Below are positions 6,725 through 16,189 of a DNA stretch of 64,000 nt, piece by piece. The notes beneath the pieces are model-generated. The model saw nothing but the letters and a program-made list of their open reading frames with translations, was not told the DNA's origin and did no database searches. Numbering within the stretch: position 1 is the first letter of the stretch; each line of letters opens with the position of its first letter. The stretch comes from Pleomorphomonas oryzae DSM 16300 (GTDB lineage: Bacteria > Pseudomonadota > Alphaproteobacteria > Rhizobiales > Pleomorphomonadaceae). A program made the translations under genes and the position numbers. The stretch covers positions 588,349 through 652,348 of the forward strand of contig NZ_AUHB01000001.1 of assembly GCF_000422965.1 (NCBI RefSeq), in the 5' to 3' direction.

Positions 6725-8593
6725 ATGAGCGAGACCATGACGCAAACGGAACGTCACAGCTTCGAGGCCGAGGTTTCCCGCCTGCTGCACCTCATGGTGC
6801 ATTCGGTCTATTCCAACAAAGATATCTTTCTGCGCGAGCTGATTTCCAACGCCGCCGATGCCTGCGAGAAGCTGCGCTACCTGTCCATCGCCGAGCCTCA
6901 ACTCGCCAGTGAAGGCGGCTTTGCCATCACGCTGTCGGCTGACAAGGACGCCAAGACGCTGACGGTTGCCGACAACGGCATCGGCATGAGCCATGACGAG
7001 CTCAAGGAAAACCTCGGCACCATCGCCCGCTCGGGCACCCGAGCCTTCCTGGACGGCCTTGCCGACAAGGCCGAGGGACAGGCGCTGATCGGTCAGTTCG
7101 GCGTCGGCTTCTATTCGGCCTTCATGGTGGCGAGCCGCGTTCGCGTCGTTTCCCGCAAGGCCGGCAGCGAGGAAGCCTGGGCCTGGGAATCGGATGGCGC
7201 CGGCACCTTCGAGCTGACCCAAGTGGAGCTTGCCGACGCGCCGACGCGCGGCACGGTGGTCGAACTGTTCCTCAACGACGAATCCCTGACCTATGCCGAG
7301 GAGCACACGCTCGAACGTATCGTCCACGAGTATTCGGCGCACGTGCCGGTGCCGATCCGGTTCAGCAAGGGCGAAGAAACGCGCGACCTGACCGACGGCT
7401 CGGCCCTCTGGGTCAAGCCGAAGTCCGCCGTAACGGCCGAGGAATACAAGGAGTTCTATCACCACGTCGCCACCGCCTGGGACGAACCGGCGCTGACGCT
7501 GCATTACCGCGCCGAGGGGCGGCAGGAATATAACGTGCTGCTGTTCGTGCCGCGCGACAAGCCGTTCGACCTGTTCGACCCCAGCCGCAAGGGCCGGGTG
7601 AAGCTCTATGTGCGGCGCGTGTTCATCACCGACGAGGCGGACATCCTGCCGGCCTGGCTGCGCTTCGTGCGCGGCGTGATCGACAGCGAAGACCTGCCGC
7701 TCAACATGTCGCGCGAGATGCTGCAGAAGAACCCGGTGATCGAGACGATCGCCAAGGGTGTCACCGGCCGCGTGCTGAGCGAACTGTCGAAGCTGGCCGA
7801 GACCGACGCCGACCTGTTCCAGAAGGTATGGTCGTCGTTCGGCGCGGTGATCAAGGAAGGCCTCTACGAGGCGCCGGAGCGCCGCGACGAGCTGTTCAAG
7901 GTCGTCCGGTTCAAGACCACGACCTCCGGCGACACCTGGCGGTCGCTCGCCGATGTCGTCAAGGACTTCAAGGAAAACCAGACGGCGATCTACTACGCCC
8001 TCGGCGAGGACGAGAAGCAGGTGCTGGCGTCGCCGCACCTTGAGGGATACGCGGCGCGCGGCCTGGAAGTGCTGCTTCTCACCGATCCGGTGGATGCCTT
8101 CTGGGTGCGCACCGCGCTTGGCTTCGAGGGCAAGCCCTTCAAGTCGGTGACGCAGGGCGAGGCGGACCTCGACGCCGTCAAGCCGATCGAAGAGGACAAG
8201 AGCGAAAAGCCGGGCGCCGAGGTGGCCGGCCTCGTCGCCACGCTGAAGGAAGCGCTGAAGGACGACGTCTCCGACGTTCGCACTTCGGCCCGCCTTGCCA
8301 CCAGCCCCGTCTGTCTCGTCGCCTCCGATTTCGGCCTCGACCGCATGACCGAGAAGCTGGTCGCCCGCCAGGAGGGCAAGGCGGCGCTCGGCAAGCCGGT
8401 GCTGGAACTCAACGCTGGCCACAGCCTTATCAAGGCGCTGGCGGCCAAGGCGGCGGCCGGCGATACCGCAGCGGTGGCGGCGGCGGCGCCGCTCCTGGTG
8501 GGGCAAGCGCGCATCCTCGACGGCGAAGCGCCGAGCGATCCGGCGGCTTTCGCCGCTTCCGTTGCGACGCTGCTCGAAAAGAGTCTCGCCTGA
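6725..8593 (+). CDS. htpG: Molecular chaperone HtpG (Hsp90)
   Basis: A 622-residue cytosolic Hsp90. The N-terminal GHKL ATPase shows SNAADACEKLRYL (with the catalytic-region Asn/Asp), DNGIGMSHDELKENLGTIARS, and GQFGVGFYSAFMVA. The middle domain has YVRRVFITDEADILPAWLRF and GVIDSEDLPLNMSRE; a dimerisation domain closes the chain. Length is normal. It is transcribed away from the UPF0262 gene, about 200 bp apart. A GC-rich hairpin follows the stop. Confidence 0.98.
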   Translation: MSETMTQTERHSFEAEVSRLLHLMVHSVYSNKDIFLRELISNAADACEKLRYLSIAEPQLASEGGFAITLSADKDAKTLTVADNGIGMSHDELKENLGTIARSGTRAFLDGLADKAEGQALIGQFGVGFYSAFMVASRVRVVSRKAGSEEAWAWESDGAGTFELTQVELADAPTRGTVVELFLNDESLTYAEEHTLERIVHEYSAHVPVPIRFSKGEETRDLTDGSALWVKPKSAVTAEEYKEFYHHVATAWDEPALTLHYRAEGRQEYNVLLFVPRDKPFDLFDPSRKGRVKLYVRRVFITDEADILPAWLRFVRGVIDSEDLPLNMSREMLQKNPVIETIAKGVTGRVLSELSKLAETDADLFQKVWSSFGAVIKEGLYEAPERRDELFKVVRFKTTTSGDTWRSLADVVKDFKENQTAIYYALGEDEKQVLASPHLEGYAARGLEVLLLTDPVDAFWVRTALGFEGKPFKSVTQGEADLDAVKPIEEDKSEKPGAEVAGLVATLKEALKDDVSDVRTSARLATSPVCLVASDFGLDRMTEKLVARQEGKAALGKPVLELNAGHSLIKALAAKAAAGDTAAVAAAAPLLVGQARILDGEAPSDPAAFAASVATLLEKSLA

Positions 8594-8601
8594 AAGAGTT
8601 A

Positions 8602-8629
8602 GGGGCGGGAGGGCATATCCTTCCGCCCC
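8602..8629 (+). terminator. GC-rich hairpin after htpG
   Basis: GGGGCGGGAGG pairs with CCTTCCGCCCC around a six-base loop, nine bases past the htpG stop. The run of T after it is poor, so a strong intrinsic terminator is likely but not certain. Confidence 0.5.
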
Positions 8630-8821
8630 GCTTACCTTCTCGCGACCGACCCGAGATACCGGCCGCCTTCAAATTCCCGCATGTTTTCCTGTAGGATCAC
8701 TACAGCCCCAAGAAAAATCAAACGGAGATCCAAAGTATTCGCCAAACTGTCTGGGTGGAAATACTTCCTTAACAAACCAAGCATGTAATCTCCCTCGACG
8801 CATAGTGCTTCGAGGCCTTTT

Positions 8822-10504
8822 ATGACTATTTCCCTCAAGACTTCTCTGATGGCGACCATCATCGCACTTCTACTGATGACGTGCGGCCTCGGATGGGTTG
8901 CTGTCACTCAACTTTCGGCTGCCAACGAGCGGATCAGCGAATTCGCCGACCACAAGCTGCCGTTGGTCAGAAGTCTCGGCGAGATCCGTTATGCGACGAC
9001 CCGCCTGCGTGTCCGCTCCGCCCGGCTTGCCCAGATCACCGATGCCGGCGAACGCCAAAAGGCCAAGGATCTCGCCGACCAATCGATCGGCGACGTCGAC
9101 AAGGCCGTGACTGAGTATTCCGGCCTGATTGCCGGTCTCCCGAAGCAGCAAGAGGTGCTGGCCGCCTTCAAGGCCAACTGGCCGACCTATGTCGAGATGC
9201 ACAACGGCATCTATCAGAAGATGGTCGACGGCAAGGGCGATGAGGCCTCGACCATTCTCAACAAGACGTCGCAGCCACCGTTCAATGCCGTCATTGCCGC
9301 GCTGCAATCGGGTATCGACCAGGTCAATGCGGACATCGCCACGGCTCAGGCCGAGGCCATCGCTGACTACAATCAAGCCTTTGCGCTGACCGCCGGTACG
9401 GTCACCGCTGGCATCATACTGGCGCTTGGGGCGCTTGCCTTCGTCTACTACGGCGTGGTGCGGCCGCTGCACCGCATTACCGCCGCCATGGGCGGCGTTG
9501 CCGGCGGCGACCTCTCCACCGCCATTCCCTATGCCGAAGCCAAGAATGAAATCGGCGAAATGGCGTCGACGCTGAAGGTGTTCCGCGACGGCCTGATGGA
9601 AACGGAGCGGTTGCGGCTTGCCAGCGTCGAGGCCGAAAAGCGCAATCGCGAGCAGCTCGTCGCCGAGCGTGTCGCCATCGCCGACCGTTTCGAGGCCGCC
9701 ATGGGCACACTGGCCGAAGGCTTCGTGCAGTCGTCCAACGAAGTGGCCGATTCCGCGCGCAACCTCGCCTCGACCGCCGAGGAGACCAGCCGGCAGGCAC
9801 AGGCCGTCGCCGGTGCCGCCGAGAGCGCCTCGGAAAACGTCCAGACGGTGGCAGCCGGCACCGAGGAACTGTCGGCCTCTGTGCGCGAGATCACCTCGCA
9901 GGTGACCCGCTCGGCCGATATCGCCCGCAGCGCCGCCGGTGAAGCTCAACGGTCCAGCGAGAACGTCAAGACGCTGTCCGCTTCGGCCCAAGGCATCGGC
10001 GAAGTGGTCGAATTGATCCGGGCCATCGCCGAACAGACCAACCTTCTGGCTCTCAACGCGACCATCGAGGCGGCGCGGGCCGGCGAGATGGGCAAGGGAT
10101 TTGCCGTCGTCGCCTCGGAGGTGAAAAACCTCGCCGGCCAGACGGCCAAGGCCACCGAGGAGATCGCGCGCAAGATCCAGGAAATGCAGGCGGCGACCTC
10201 CGTCACCGTCGACAGCATCTCGCTGATCGTGTCGACCATCGGCACCATCCAGGAGGTGACGCAGTCGATTGCCGGCGCCGTCGAGGAACAGGGCGCCGCA
10301 ACATCCGAGATCGCCGGCAACACCCAAAGGGCGGCCAGCGGGGCAAGCGACGTGACCGAGAACATTTCCGGCGTCGGCACGGCGGCCGAGATGACCGGTT
10401 CGGCAGCCACGCAGTTGATGGGCCTCTCCAGCGTGCTGCAGACGCAGGCAGCCAGCCTGAAGGGCGAAGTCGCGAGTTTCGTGAAGGGCCTCAGAGCGGC
10501 CTGA
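8822..10504 (+). CDS. Methyl-accepting chemotaxis protein
   Basis: A 560-residue chemoreceptor. The first membrane segment is at about residues 8-30. A periplasmic four-helix-bundle-type sensor follows to about 185, then a second membrane segment ([20 protein letters not shown]), a HAMP domain ([20 protein letters not shown]) and a cytoplasmic signalling domain. The hairpin tip reads [20 protein letters not shown] then [18 protein letters not shown]. No C-terminal CheR-docking pentapeptide is present. It is a stand-alone receptor gene between htpG and the DUF2892 gene; ligand unknown. Confidence 0.95.
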   Translation: MTISLKTSLMATIIALLLMTCGLGWVAVTQLSAANERISEFADHKLPLVRSLGEIRYATTRLRVRSARLAQITDAGERQKAKDLADQSIGDVDKAVTEYSGLIAGLPKQQEVLAAFKANWPTYVEMHNGIYQKMVDGKGDEASTILNKTSQPPFNAVIAALQSGIDQVNADIATAQAEAIADYNQAFALTAGTVTAGIILALGALAFVYYGVVRPLHRITAAMGGVAGGDLSTAIPYAEAKNEIGEMASTLKVFRDGLMETERLRLASVEAEKRNREQLVAERVAIADRFEAAMGTLAEGFVQSSNEVADSARNLASTAEETSRQAQAVAGAAESASENVQTVAAGTEELSASVREITSQVTRSADIARSAAGEAQRSSENVKTLSASAQGIGEVVELIRAIAEQTNLLALNATIEAARAGEMGKGFAVVASEVKNLAGQTAKATEEIARKIQEMQAATSVTVDSISLIVSTIGTIQEVTQSIAGAVEEQGAATSEIAGNTQRAASGASDVTENISGVGTAAEMTGSAATQLMGLSSVLQTQAASLKGEVASFVKGLRAA

Positions 10505-10527
10505 TCCAGCGCGGCGAGCAATATTGG

Positions 10528-10554
10528 AAGGCGCGGCGAAGGTCGCGCCTTTTT
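10528..10554 (+). terminator. Intrinsic terminator after the chemoreceptor gene
   Basis: The arms AAGGCGCG and CGCGCCTT pair perfectly around an eight-base loop and are followed by TTT, 24 bases after the stop codon. Confidence 0.8.
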
Positions 10555-10651
10555 ACTTGTCATTCTCGCACTTTGGCGCGTTGCCGGGCGTACCGGTCAG
10601 GTCTACCTTTCCGTTACGGACAGAGGTTCCGCGGCAGACAGGGAGAGTGCC

Positions 10652-10876
10652 ATGAACAAGAATGTCGGCTCGACCGATCGCCTCATCCGGCTCATTGCCG
10701 GCGTCATTCTACTCATCATCGCCGTACCTTCGCTCGCCGGCATGGCCTTCGTCGGCCTTGGCGGCTGGGCATGGCTCGTCGGCCTTATTGGCGTTGCGCT
10801 CGTGGCAACAGGCTTGCTCAACTTCTGCGGCGCCTACGCGCTTCTCGGCATCAACACCTGCAAGACCGGCCAGTAA
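10652..10876 (+). CDS. DUF2892 (YgaP-like transmembrane) small membrane protein
   Basis: A 74-residue protein with two membrane segments (LIAGVILLIIAVPSLAGMAF and WLVGLIGVALVATGLLNFCG). The N-terminal NVGSTDRLIRL and the C-terminal Cys-containing ending FCGAYALLGINTC are typical of DUF2892, the membrane domain also fused to rhodanese in YgaP. GGGAGAG precedes the ATG. Role unknown; the two conserved Cys suggest sulfur or redox chemistry in the family, which is inference. Confidence 0.9.
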   Translation: MNKNVGSTDRLIRLIAGVILLIIAVPSLAGMAFVGLGGWAWLVGLIGVALVATGLLNFCGAYALLGINTCKTGQ

Positions 10877-10957
10877 TACCAAGATGCATTGAAGATGCCT
10901 TTTGGTATTCCGTTTTGCCGATTTCTCATGCACTTGACGCAAATGAGAAATCGGCAA
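10875..10957. repeat. Two-hairpin palindromic intergenic element
   Basis: Two inverted repeats stand side by side in the gap between convergent genes. AATACCAA (10875-10882) pairs with TTGGTATT (10902-10909). TTGCCGATTTCTCAT (10915-10929) pairs with ATGAGAAATCGGCAA (10943-10957), a perfect 15-bp stem with a 13-base loop. It may end transcription from both sides or be a dispersed REP/RIME-type element; no second copy was noticed in the window. Confidence 0.7.
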
Positions 10958-11005
10958 TCCTCTCAATGAGCGGACGCGTCAGCATCTTCGCGAATTGGCA
11001 TGAGG

Positions 11006-12295
11006 TTACTCGAGGCGGATCGACACGCTCCGCGCATGCCCGCCGAGGCCTTCCACTTCGGCAAGGGTGATGGCGGCCGGGCCGATCTGCTTCAGCGCAG
11101 CCGGCGGCACATTGAGAAGCGACGTGCGCTTCATGAAATCGAGCACGCCGAGACCCGACGAGAAGCGGGCCGAGCGGGCCGTCGGCAACACGTGGTTGGA
11201 ACCGCCGACATAGTCGCCCACCGCTTCCGGTGTGTGGTGACCTATGAAGACGGCGCCGGCGTTACGGATGCGGGCAAGCATGGCTTCTGGATCGGCGACG
11301 GCCAGCTCCAGATGCTCGGGCGCCACGCGGTCGCTGAGCGGCACGGCCCGATCGAGACTTTCCACCAGGATGACGGCGCCATAATCGCGCCAGGAGTCGC
11401 CGGCGATGCCGCCGCGCGGCAGCGCTGCCAGTTGGCGCTCCACCGCCTGTTCCACCGCGTCGGCCAGCGCCGCGTCGTCGGTGATCAGGATGGACTGCGC
11501 CGCCTTGTCGTGCTCGGCCTGGGCCAGCAGGTCGGCTGCCAGCCAGTCGGGATCGTTGTCGCGATCGGCAATCACCAGCACCTCCGACGGGCCGGCGATC
11601 ATGTCGATGCCGACGGTGCCGAAGACGCGGCGCTTGGCGGCCGCCACATAGGCATTGCCGGGCCCGACGATCTTGGCCACCGGACGGATGGTCTCCGTGC
11701 CGTAGGCCAGCGCCGCGACCGCCTGGGCGCCACCGATCCGATAGACTTCATCGACACCGGCCAGCCGGGCGGCAGCCAGCACCAGCGGATTGACGTCGCC
11801 ACCCGGCGTCGGCACCACCATGACCAGACGATCGACGCCAGCCACCTTGGCCGGCACGGCGTTCATCAGCACGCTTGAGGGGTAACTCGCCGTACCGCCG
11901 GGCACATAGAGGCCGACCGCCTCGATCGCCGTCCAGAGCGAGCCCAGCTCGACGCCGATGGCGTCGGTGTAGCGATCGTCTCTAGGCTTCTGGCGCTTGT
12001 GATGGCTCTCGATACGGTCGCGGGCGAGCTTCAGCGCCTCCATCACCTCGGGCTTCACGGCCGCGACGGCCGCGTCGATCTCCGCCTCGGACACGCGGAG
12101 GCCGCGCGAGCGACTGTCAAAACGGTCGAGCTTTGCCGTCCACTCATGAAGCGCCGCATCGCCACGCGCACGCACGTCGGCGATGATATCGGCAACGGCG
12201 GCATCGACATCGGCCGACACCTCGCGCTTGGTGGTCAGGAAGGCAGAAAAGCGTGCCTCGAAGTCGGGCGCGCGGTCATCGAGGCGGAGTGCCAC
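11006..12295 (-). CDS. hisD: Histidinol dehydrogenase
   Basis: A 429-residue zinc enzyme that oxidises L-histidinol to L-histidine in two NAD-dependent steps, the end of histidine biosynthesis. Signatures seen: GGTASYPSSVLMNAVPAKVA, KIVGPGNAYVAAAKRRVFG, GIDMIAGPSEVLVIAD, AEHDKAAQSIL and the metal/active-site PEHLEL with downstream GSNHVLPT. Full length. It follows the DUF2948 gene at short spacing, the arrangement usual in Rhizobiales. Confidence 0.97.
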   Translation of the reverse strand: MALRLDDRAPDFEARFSAFLTTKREVSADVDAAVADIIADVRARGDAALHEWTAKLDRFDSRSRGLRVSEAEIDAAVAAVKPEVMEALKLARDRIESHHKRQKPRDDRYTDAIGVELGSLWTAIEAVGLYVPGGTASYPSSVLMNAVPAKVAGVDRLVMVVPTPGGDVNPLVLAAARLAGVDEVYRIGGAQAVAALAYGTETIRPVAKIVGPGNAYVAAAKRRVFGTVGIDMIAGPSEVLVIADRDNDPDWLAADLLAQAEHDKAAQSILITDDAALADAVEQAVERQLAALPRGGIAGDSWRDYGAVILVESLDRAVPLSDRVAPEHLELAVADPEAMLARIRNAGAVFIGHHTPEAVGDYVGGSNHVLPTARSARFSSGLGVLDFMKRTSLLNVPPAALKQIGPAAITLAEVEGLGGHARSVSIRLE

Positions 12296-12328
12296 GGGTC
12301 TCTCCAGCAGAATAGAGATCAGACAACG

Positions 12329-12760
12329 TCAAGCGAGATCGTGACTCGGCTGATGCTCGGTGGACCAGGCGGCGCCGAGATCGGTGAGGCTCGCCTCGAT
12401 GCATTCAACGTCGAGCCGCATCGAACCGCCGCCGGCGAATTCGAGGAAGATCTGTCCCGAAGGATCCTCGTCCTTGCCTTCGAAGCGGATGGTGAGCAGG
12501 CTGACGATGGCATCGGGAAAGTCGCGACGAATATGCGCCGACTTGACCGTCTCGACGCGGGCGAAATGCAGGAGGCTGCGCCGGCGCTCCTTTGAGCGAC
12601 GGCTGGCCTTCTCCCAGGCGAAGCGATTGAGTTCCAGGGTGAGGCGATGCTCGGCCGGCCGCCAGACGATGTCGCCGACCTTGCCGACGGCATCCTGCGC
12701 GTGGGCGGCGATCACCTTGAGGTCTTCGGCATCGAGGGCCGCAAGTTTCAGCATGTCCAT
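12329..12760 (-). CDS. DUF2948 family protein
   Basis: A 143-residue protein. The ATG at 12760 gives the family-like start MDMLKLAALDAEDLKVIAAH; the longer frame upstream is not credible. Other recognisable parts are AQDAVGKVGDI, RRRSLLHFARV, and LTIRFEGKDEDPSGQIFLEF. DUF2948 proteins are confined largely to Alphaproteobacteria and sit between murA and hisD. Function unknown. No membrane segment or signal peptide. Confidence 0.9.
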   Translation of the reverse strand: MDMLKLAALDAEDLKVIAAHAQDAVGKVGDIVWRPAEHRLTLELNRFAWEKASRRSKERRRSLLHFARVETVKSAHIRRDFPDAIVSLLTIRFEGKDEDPSGQIFLEFAGGGSMRLDVECIEASLTDLGAAWSTEHQPSHDLA

Positions 12761-12917
12761 GGAGGGTTGTCCGCTCCTGTCAGGGCGGCGGGCGGCAAGA
12801 TGACCTCGCCCCGCCGAGGTTGCCTTGAGATAGGGCGGATGAGCTGGCGAAGCAAGGCTCTGCCATATTTCGAACGGCTGGAAACAGGCCGACTCGCTCC
12901 GATCGTGGCGGCGCCCT

Positions 12918-13415
12918 TCAGACCTGACCGGCCATGGCCTCGACGAGTTGGTCGAAAGCGGTGTTCCAGCCGTCGTGAAAACCCATGTCCTCATGCCGCT
13001 GGCGCGCCTTGGCGCTGGCGTGCATGACGTGTGCCCGGTAGCGGGTGCCACCCGCCTCCTCTGCAAAGGTCAGGTCGGCTGTGAAAACGAAATCGGTATC
13101 GCTCGTCGGCTGGGCATGCGGCCGGAAACCGACGGTGAGCGCAGACGTCCAGACCAGCCGGCTGTCCGGTTCAACAAGAAGATAGCAGTGGGTTCCGGTG
13201 ACCTCGATGCCCTCAGGCGAGCGCATCACCGTGGCGAACTTGCCGCCGGGCCACAGGTCGATCTCGCAGTGCACGGCTTCCCAGGGGCGAGGGCAAAACC
13301 ACTTCACGAGCGTGTCGGGGTCGGTCCAGGCCTTCCAGACGAGCCGCCGTGGCGTCGGCACGACGCGCTCCAGCGCGAGATCGAGTTCGGGGTTGAAGGC
13401 GTCGATGAGCGTCAT
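12918..13415 (-). CDS. SRPBCC (AHSA1/Aha1-like START) domain protein
   Basis: A 165-residue single-domain protein: LALERVVPTPRRLVWKAWTD at the start, VKWFCPRPWEA, then WPGGKFATVMRSPEG and the C-terminal helix HDGWNTAFDQLVEAM, all typical of the activator-of-Hsp90-like SRPBCC family that binds hydrophobic ligands. The ATG at 13415 has GGAGGAC in front; an ATG six codons upstream does not. It is probably an insertion into the murA-hisD block. Ligand unknown. Confidence 0.9.
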   Translation of the reverse strand: MTLIDAFNPELDLALERVVPTPRRLVWKAWTDPDTLVKWFCPRPWEAVHCEIDLWPGGKFATVMRSPEGIEVTGTHCYLLVEPDSRLVWTSALTVGFRPHAQPTSDTDFVFTADLTFAEEAGGTRYRAHVMHASAKARQRHEDMGFHDGWNTAFDQLVEAMAGQV

Positions 13416-13520
13416 GGCGTCCTCCCAGAACACGGCAGAGAGCCGCGGGGCGCCATTATGCCGGAGCCGACCGGCATATCAACGTCGGGTCGCCGAACCG
13501 GAGCGCCAGCCCAAGGGAGA

Positions 13521-13961
13521 TCATGGCGTCAGCTTGTAGACCACCATGCCGCTCGCCGGAGCGAAGCCATCGTAGAGATGGCGGGCGGGGTTGTCCTCGC
13601 GCGTATGCCAATAGAGCCGGTTCCAGCCCTTCGTCTTGGCGAGGGTCCGGATATCCGCAATCAAGGCCCGGCCGGCGCCTCGGCCGCGGCATTCCGGATC
13701 GACGTAGAGATCCTCAAGATAGCAATGCGGGGTTAGCGCCCAGCTGCCCTCATGCAGCAGGCAGACTGCGAACCCGACGACCGCGCCATCCGCCACGGCA
13801 AGGCGGCAGAACACCGGGCTGGCCGGATCGAGGATACGCGCCCAGGTATGGGCGGTCACTTCGTCCGGCACCGTCGAATCGAGATGGGCGAGATAGCCCG
13901 CCCAGAGGCGGCGCCAGGCGCCCTCATCACTGGCTTCGGCTTCGCGAACGGCGACGTCCAT
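13521..13961 (-). CDS. GNAT family N-acetyltransferase
   Basis: A 146-residue enzyme with the acetyl-CoA-binding motif A DLYVDPECRGRGAGRALI at about residues 83-100 and the C-terminal GWNRLYWHTREDNPARHLYD segment. It has the full length of a simple GNAT domain. It begins five bases after the murA stop, so it is probably translated from the murA message. The acceptor substrate cannot be told from sequence. Confidence 0.93.
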   Translation of the reverse strand: MDVAVREAEASDEGAWRRLWAGYLAHLDSTVPDEVTAHTWARILDPASPVFCRLAVADGAVVGFAVCLLHEGSWALTPHCYLEDLYVDPECRGRGAGRALIADIRTLAKTKGWNRLYWHTREDNPARHLYDGFAPASGMVVYKLTP

Positions 13962-13966
13962 GGCGA

Positions 13967-15262
13967 TCAGCCGCTGATCCGCTCGATCACGGCGCCGCAG
14001 CGGCCGATCTTGTCCTCCAGCCGTTCGAAGCCACGGTCGAGGTGGTAGACGCGGTTGATGATGGTCTCGCCCTCGGCGGCAAGGCCGGCGATCACCAGCG
14101 ACACCGAGGCGCGAAGATCAGTGGCCATCACCGGCGCGCCCTTCAGGCGCTCGACACCCTCGACGGTGGCGACCTGCCCTTCCAGGCTGATCCGCGCACC
14201 AAAGCGAGCGAGCTCGGCAACATGCATGAAGCGGTTCTCGAAAATGGTCTCGGTGATCCGGGCGGTGCCGCGTGCCCGCGTCATCAGCGCCATGAACTGC
14301 GCCTGCAGGTCGGTGGGGAAGCCGGGGAATGGATCGGTGACGATATCGGCAGCAACGATGCCGGCGCCGTTGCGGCGCACGCGCAGGCCGCTGTTGGTCT
14401 CCTCGATCTCGGTACCGACCTGGCGCAACACTTCGATCGGCGCTTCCAGCAACGAGGCCTCGGCGCCTTCCAGCAGCACGTCGCCGCCGGTCATCGCCAC
14501 GGCCATCGCGTAGGTGCCGGTCTCGATGCGGTCGGCGACGACCCTATGGCGGGCGCCGCGCAGGCGATCGACGCCCTCAATGACGATGGTGGAGGTGCCG
14601 GCGCCGGAGATCCGAGCGCCCATGGCAACGAGGCAACGCGCGAGATCGACGATTTCCGGCTCGCGGGCGGCATTCTCGATCACCGTCTCGCCCTTGGCCA
14701 GCGTCGCCGCCATCATGATGACATGGGTCGCCCCCACCGACACTTTGGGGAAGACGACGCGGTTGCCGACGAGGCCGCCCGGTGCCGTCGCCACCACGTA
14801 GCCGCCCTCGACATCGATGTTGGCGCCCAGCCTCTCAAGGCCCATCAGGAACAAGTCGACCGGCCGCGTGCCGATGGCGCAACCGCCGGGCAGCGACACC
14901 CGCGCCCGATGCATGCGGGCCAGAAGCGGGCCGATCACCCAGAAGCTCGCCCGCATGGTGGAGACCAGCTCGTAGGGGGCGGTGGTGTCGGTGATCGAGC
15001 GGGCTGTCAGCGAAACGGTCTGGCCGGTGAGCAAGCCTTCGCCCTGGCGCTTGCCGTTGACGCCGTAATCGACGCCATGGTTGACCAGAATGTTGGTGAG
15101 CTGGCGCACGTCGGCGAGCCGCGGCACGTTCTCCAGCGTCAGCGTCTCGTCGGTCAAAAGGCTGGCGATCATCAGCGGCAAGGCCGCGTTCTTGGCGCCG
15201 GAAATCGGAATGATGCCGTTGAGCGGATTGCCGCCGACGATCCTGATCTTGTCCATCTTCAC
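13967..15262 (-). CDS. murA: UDP-N-acetylglucosamine 1-carboxyvinyltransferase
   Basis: A 431-residue cytosolic enzyme that transfers enolpyruvate from PEP to UDP-GlcNAc, the first committed step of peptidoglycan synthesis. [20 protein letters not shown] at the N-terminus contains the catalytic Lys; the fosfomycin-target Cys is present at about residue 128 in [14 protein letters not shown], so classical fosfomycin sensitivity of the enzyme is expected. Full length and intact. Starts the minus-strand block together with the small upstream gene. Confidence 0.98.
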   Translation of the reverse strand: MKMDKIRIVGGNPLNGIIPISGAKNAALPLMIASLLTDETLTLENVPRLADVRQLTNILVNHGVDYGVNGKRQGEGLLTGQTVSLTARSITDTTAPYELVSTMRASFWVIGPLLARMHRARVSLPGGCAIGTRPVDLFLMGLERLGANIDVEGGYVVATAPGGLVGNRVVFPKVSVGATHVIMMAATLAKGETVIENAAREPEIVDLARCLVAMGARISGAGTSTIVIEGVDRLRGARHRVVADRIETGTYAMAVAMTGGDVLLEGAEASLLEAPIEVLRQVGTEIEETNSGLRVRRNGAGIVAADIVTDPFPGFPTDLQAQFMALMTRARGTARITETIFENRFMHVAELARFGARISLEGQVATVEGVERLKGAPVMATDLRASVSLVIAGLAAEGETIINRVYHLDRGFERLEDKIGRCGAVIERISG

Positions 15263-15310
15263 CTCGGGCCGGCGATGCCGGCACTCTCGTGTTCTGTCGC
15301 GCCCTACGCG

Positions 15311-15520
15311 TCACTCTTCGCCGGAATCGTCCGACGTCTTGTCGTCCGGCCGGGCTGTGGCAAGCCCGGCCCGCTGATCGGCTTCGCCGGCGCGGCGACC
15401 GCGCGCCTGCGCCTTGCGCTTCAGAAGGTTCTCGCGCAAGGCCTCGGCCAAACGCCGCTCCCGTTCCGCCTTGGCGTCGCGTCCCGCGCCGCCCTTTGCC
15501 GTGCCGTCATCGCTCGCCAT
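15311..15520 (-). CDS. Small basic hypothetical protein conserved upstream of murA
   Basis: A 69-residue, strongly charged protein. Its middle, AERERRLAEALRENLLKRKA followed by QARGRR, resembles a short conserved protein found between a tRNA gene and murA in other Rhizobiales, where it is annotated as hypothetical. The rest is low complexity and acidic at the end. No enzymatic motif. The start ATG at 15520 is the only good one. Possibly nucleic-acid binding because of the Arg/Lys-rich helix, which is inference. Confidence 0.7.
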   Translation of the reverse strand: MASDDGTAKGGAGRDAKAERERRLAEALRENLLKRKAQARGRRAGEADQRAGLATARPDDKTSDDSGEE

Positions 15521-15747
15521 GATGCCGCGTCGTCCTTTTCCGGCCTTCCTTGCGATCCTTTTGTTCGCCTTTCAAGGGATTTCGTCGGCAAAGCCGGCTT
15601 TTCCCCGCGACCGCCGCGCCGCACGGACCGGCGGACGCTTTTTAGCGGTCGATTTCGTCTTCAATGGGGTTGCGTGGGGGGCAGAACTATGGCAGGAGAA
15701 CGCCCGTCCACGATGACCGGCCTCGGCCCCCTCGACGGACAAACGAT

Positions 15748-15822
<75 letters not shown>

Positions 15823-16007
15823 TTAATCCCTTGAAATCACTGATCTTTTCCTGGGAGTTCCACGGGTTTCCGGGACAAAACGGGCTAGCACGCTGCTAGC
15901 ACGAGGTTGTCCTGCTTATTATTCAATAAGTTAGCGGTAGCGTGCAGCGTGCTTTTAGCACGCACCTAGCACACCGACGCAGCACAGTAATTCGCTGGTG
16001 GCGATCC

Positions 16008-16174
16008 ATGGATCAGCCCAAACTGCCCTATGTCGTGTTTTCCCGGGTCGATAGCCCGAGCCTCTGGGTTCGCCTCTCCATACTGGACAAGGGCAGAAAC
16101 GCATTTGCCTCAAGACCTCCAATGAGGAAGAAGCCAAGCGACGCGCCGAGATCGACTATCAACGTGCCCTCTGA
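16008..16174 (+). pseudogene. Phage-type integrase, 5' remnant with frameshift
   Basis: From the ATG at 16008 the frame reads LPYVVFSRVDSPSLWVRLSI, then LDKG. It then needs one extra base (near 16090) to go on as QKRICLKTSNEEEAKRRAEI and DYQRAL before a TGA at 16172. This is the N-terminal arm typical of tyrosine recombinases from islands and prophages; the catalytic domain is missing. The remnant follows tRNA-Thr in the same orientation. The DNA between them (15823-16007) contains repeated TAGCACG words and a GCGTGC-TTTTA-GCACGC hairpin at 15947-15963. Confidence 0.6.
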
Positions 16175-16189
16175 GCGCTAAGCGAGGCA

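Noticed and set aside
6605..8506. A 633-codon frame on the minus strand
   Set aside because: Antisense of htpG; composition typical of reverse-frame reading in GC-rich genes.
8870..10327. A 485-codon frame on the minus strand
   Set aside because: Antisense of the chemoreceptor gene, low complexity Gly/Asp/Arg.
15880..15975. Repeated TAGCACG words suggesting a CRISPR-like or array repeat
   Set aside because: Spacing is irregular and units are too short; no spacer-repeat structure. More likely integrase arm sites or leftovers of an island end.
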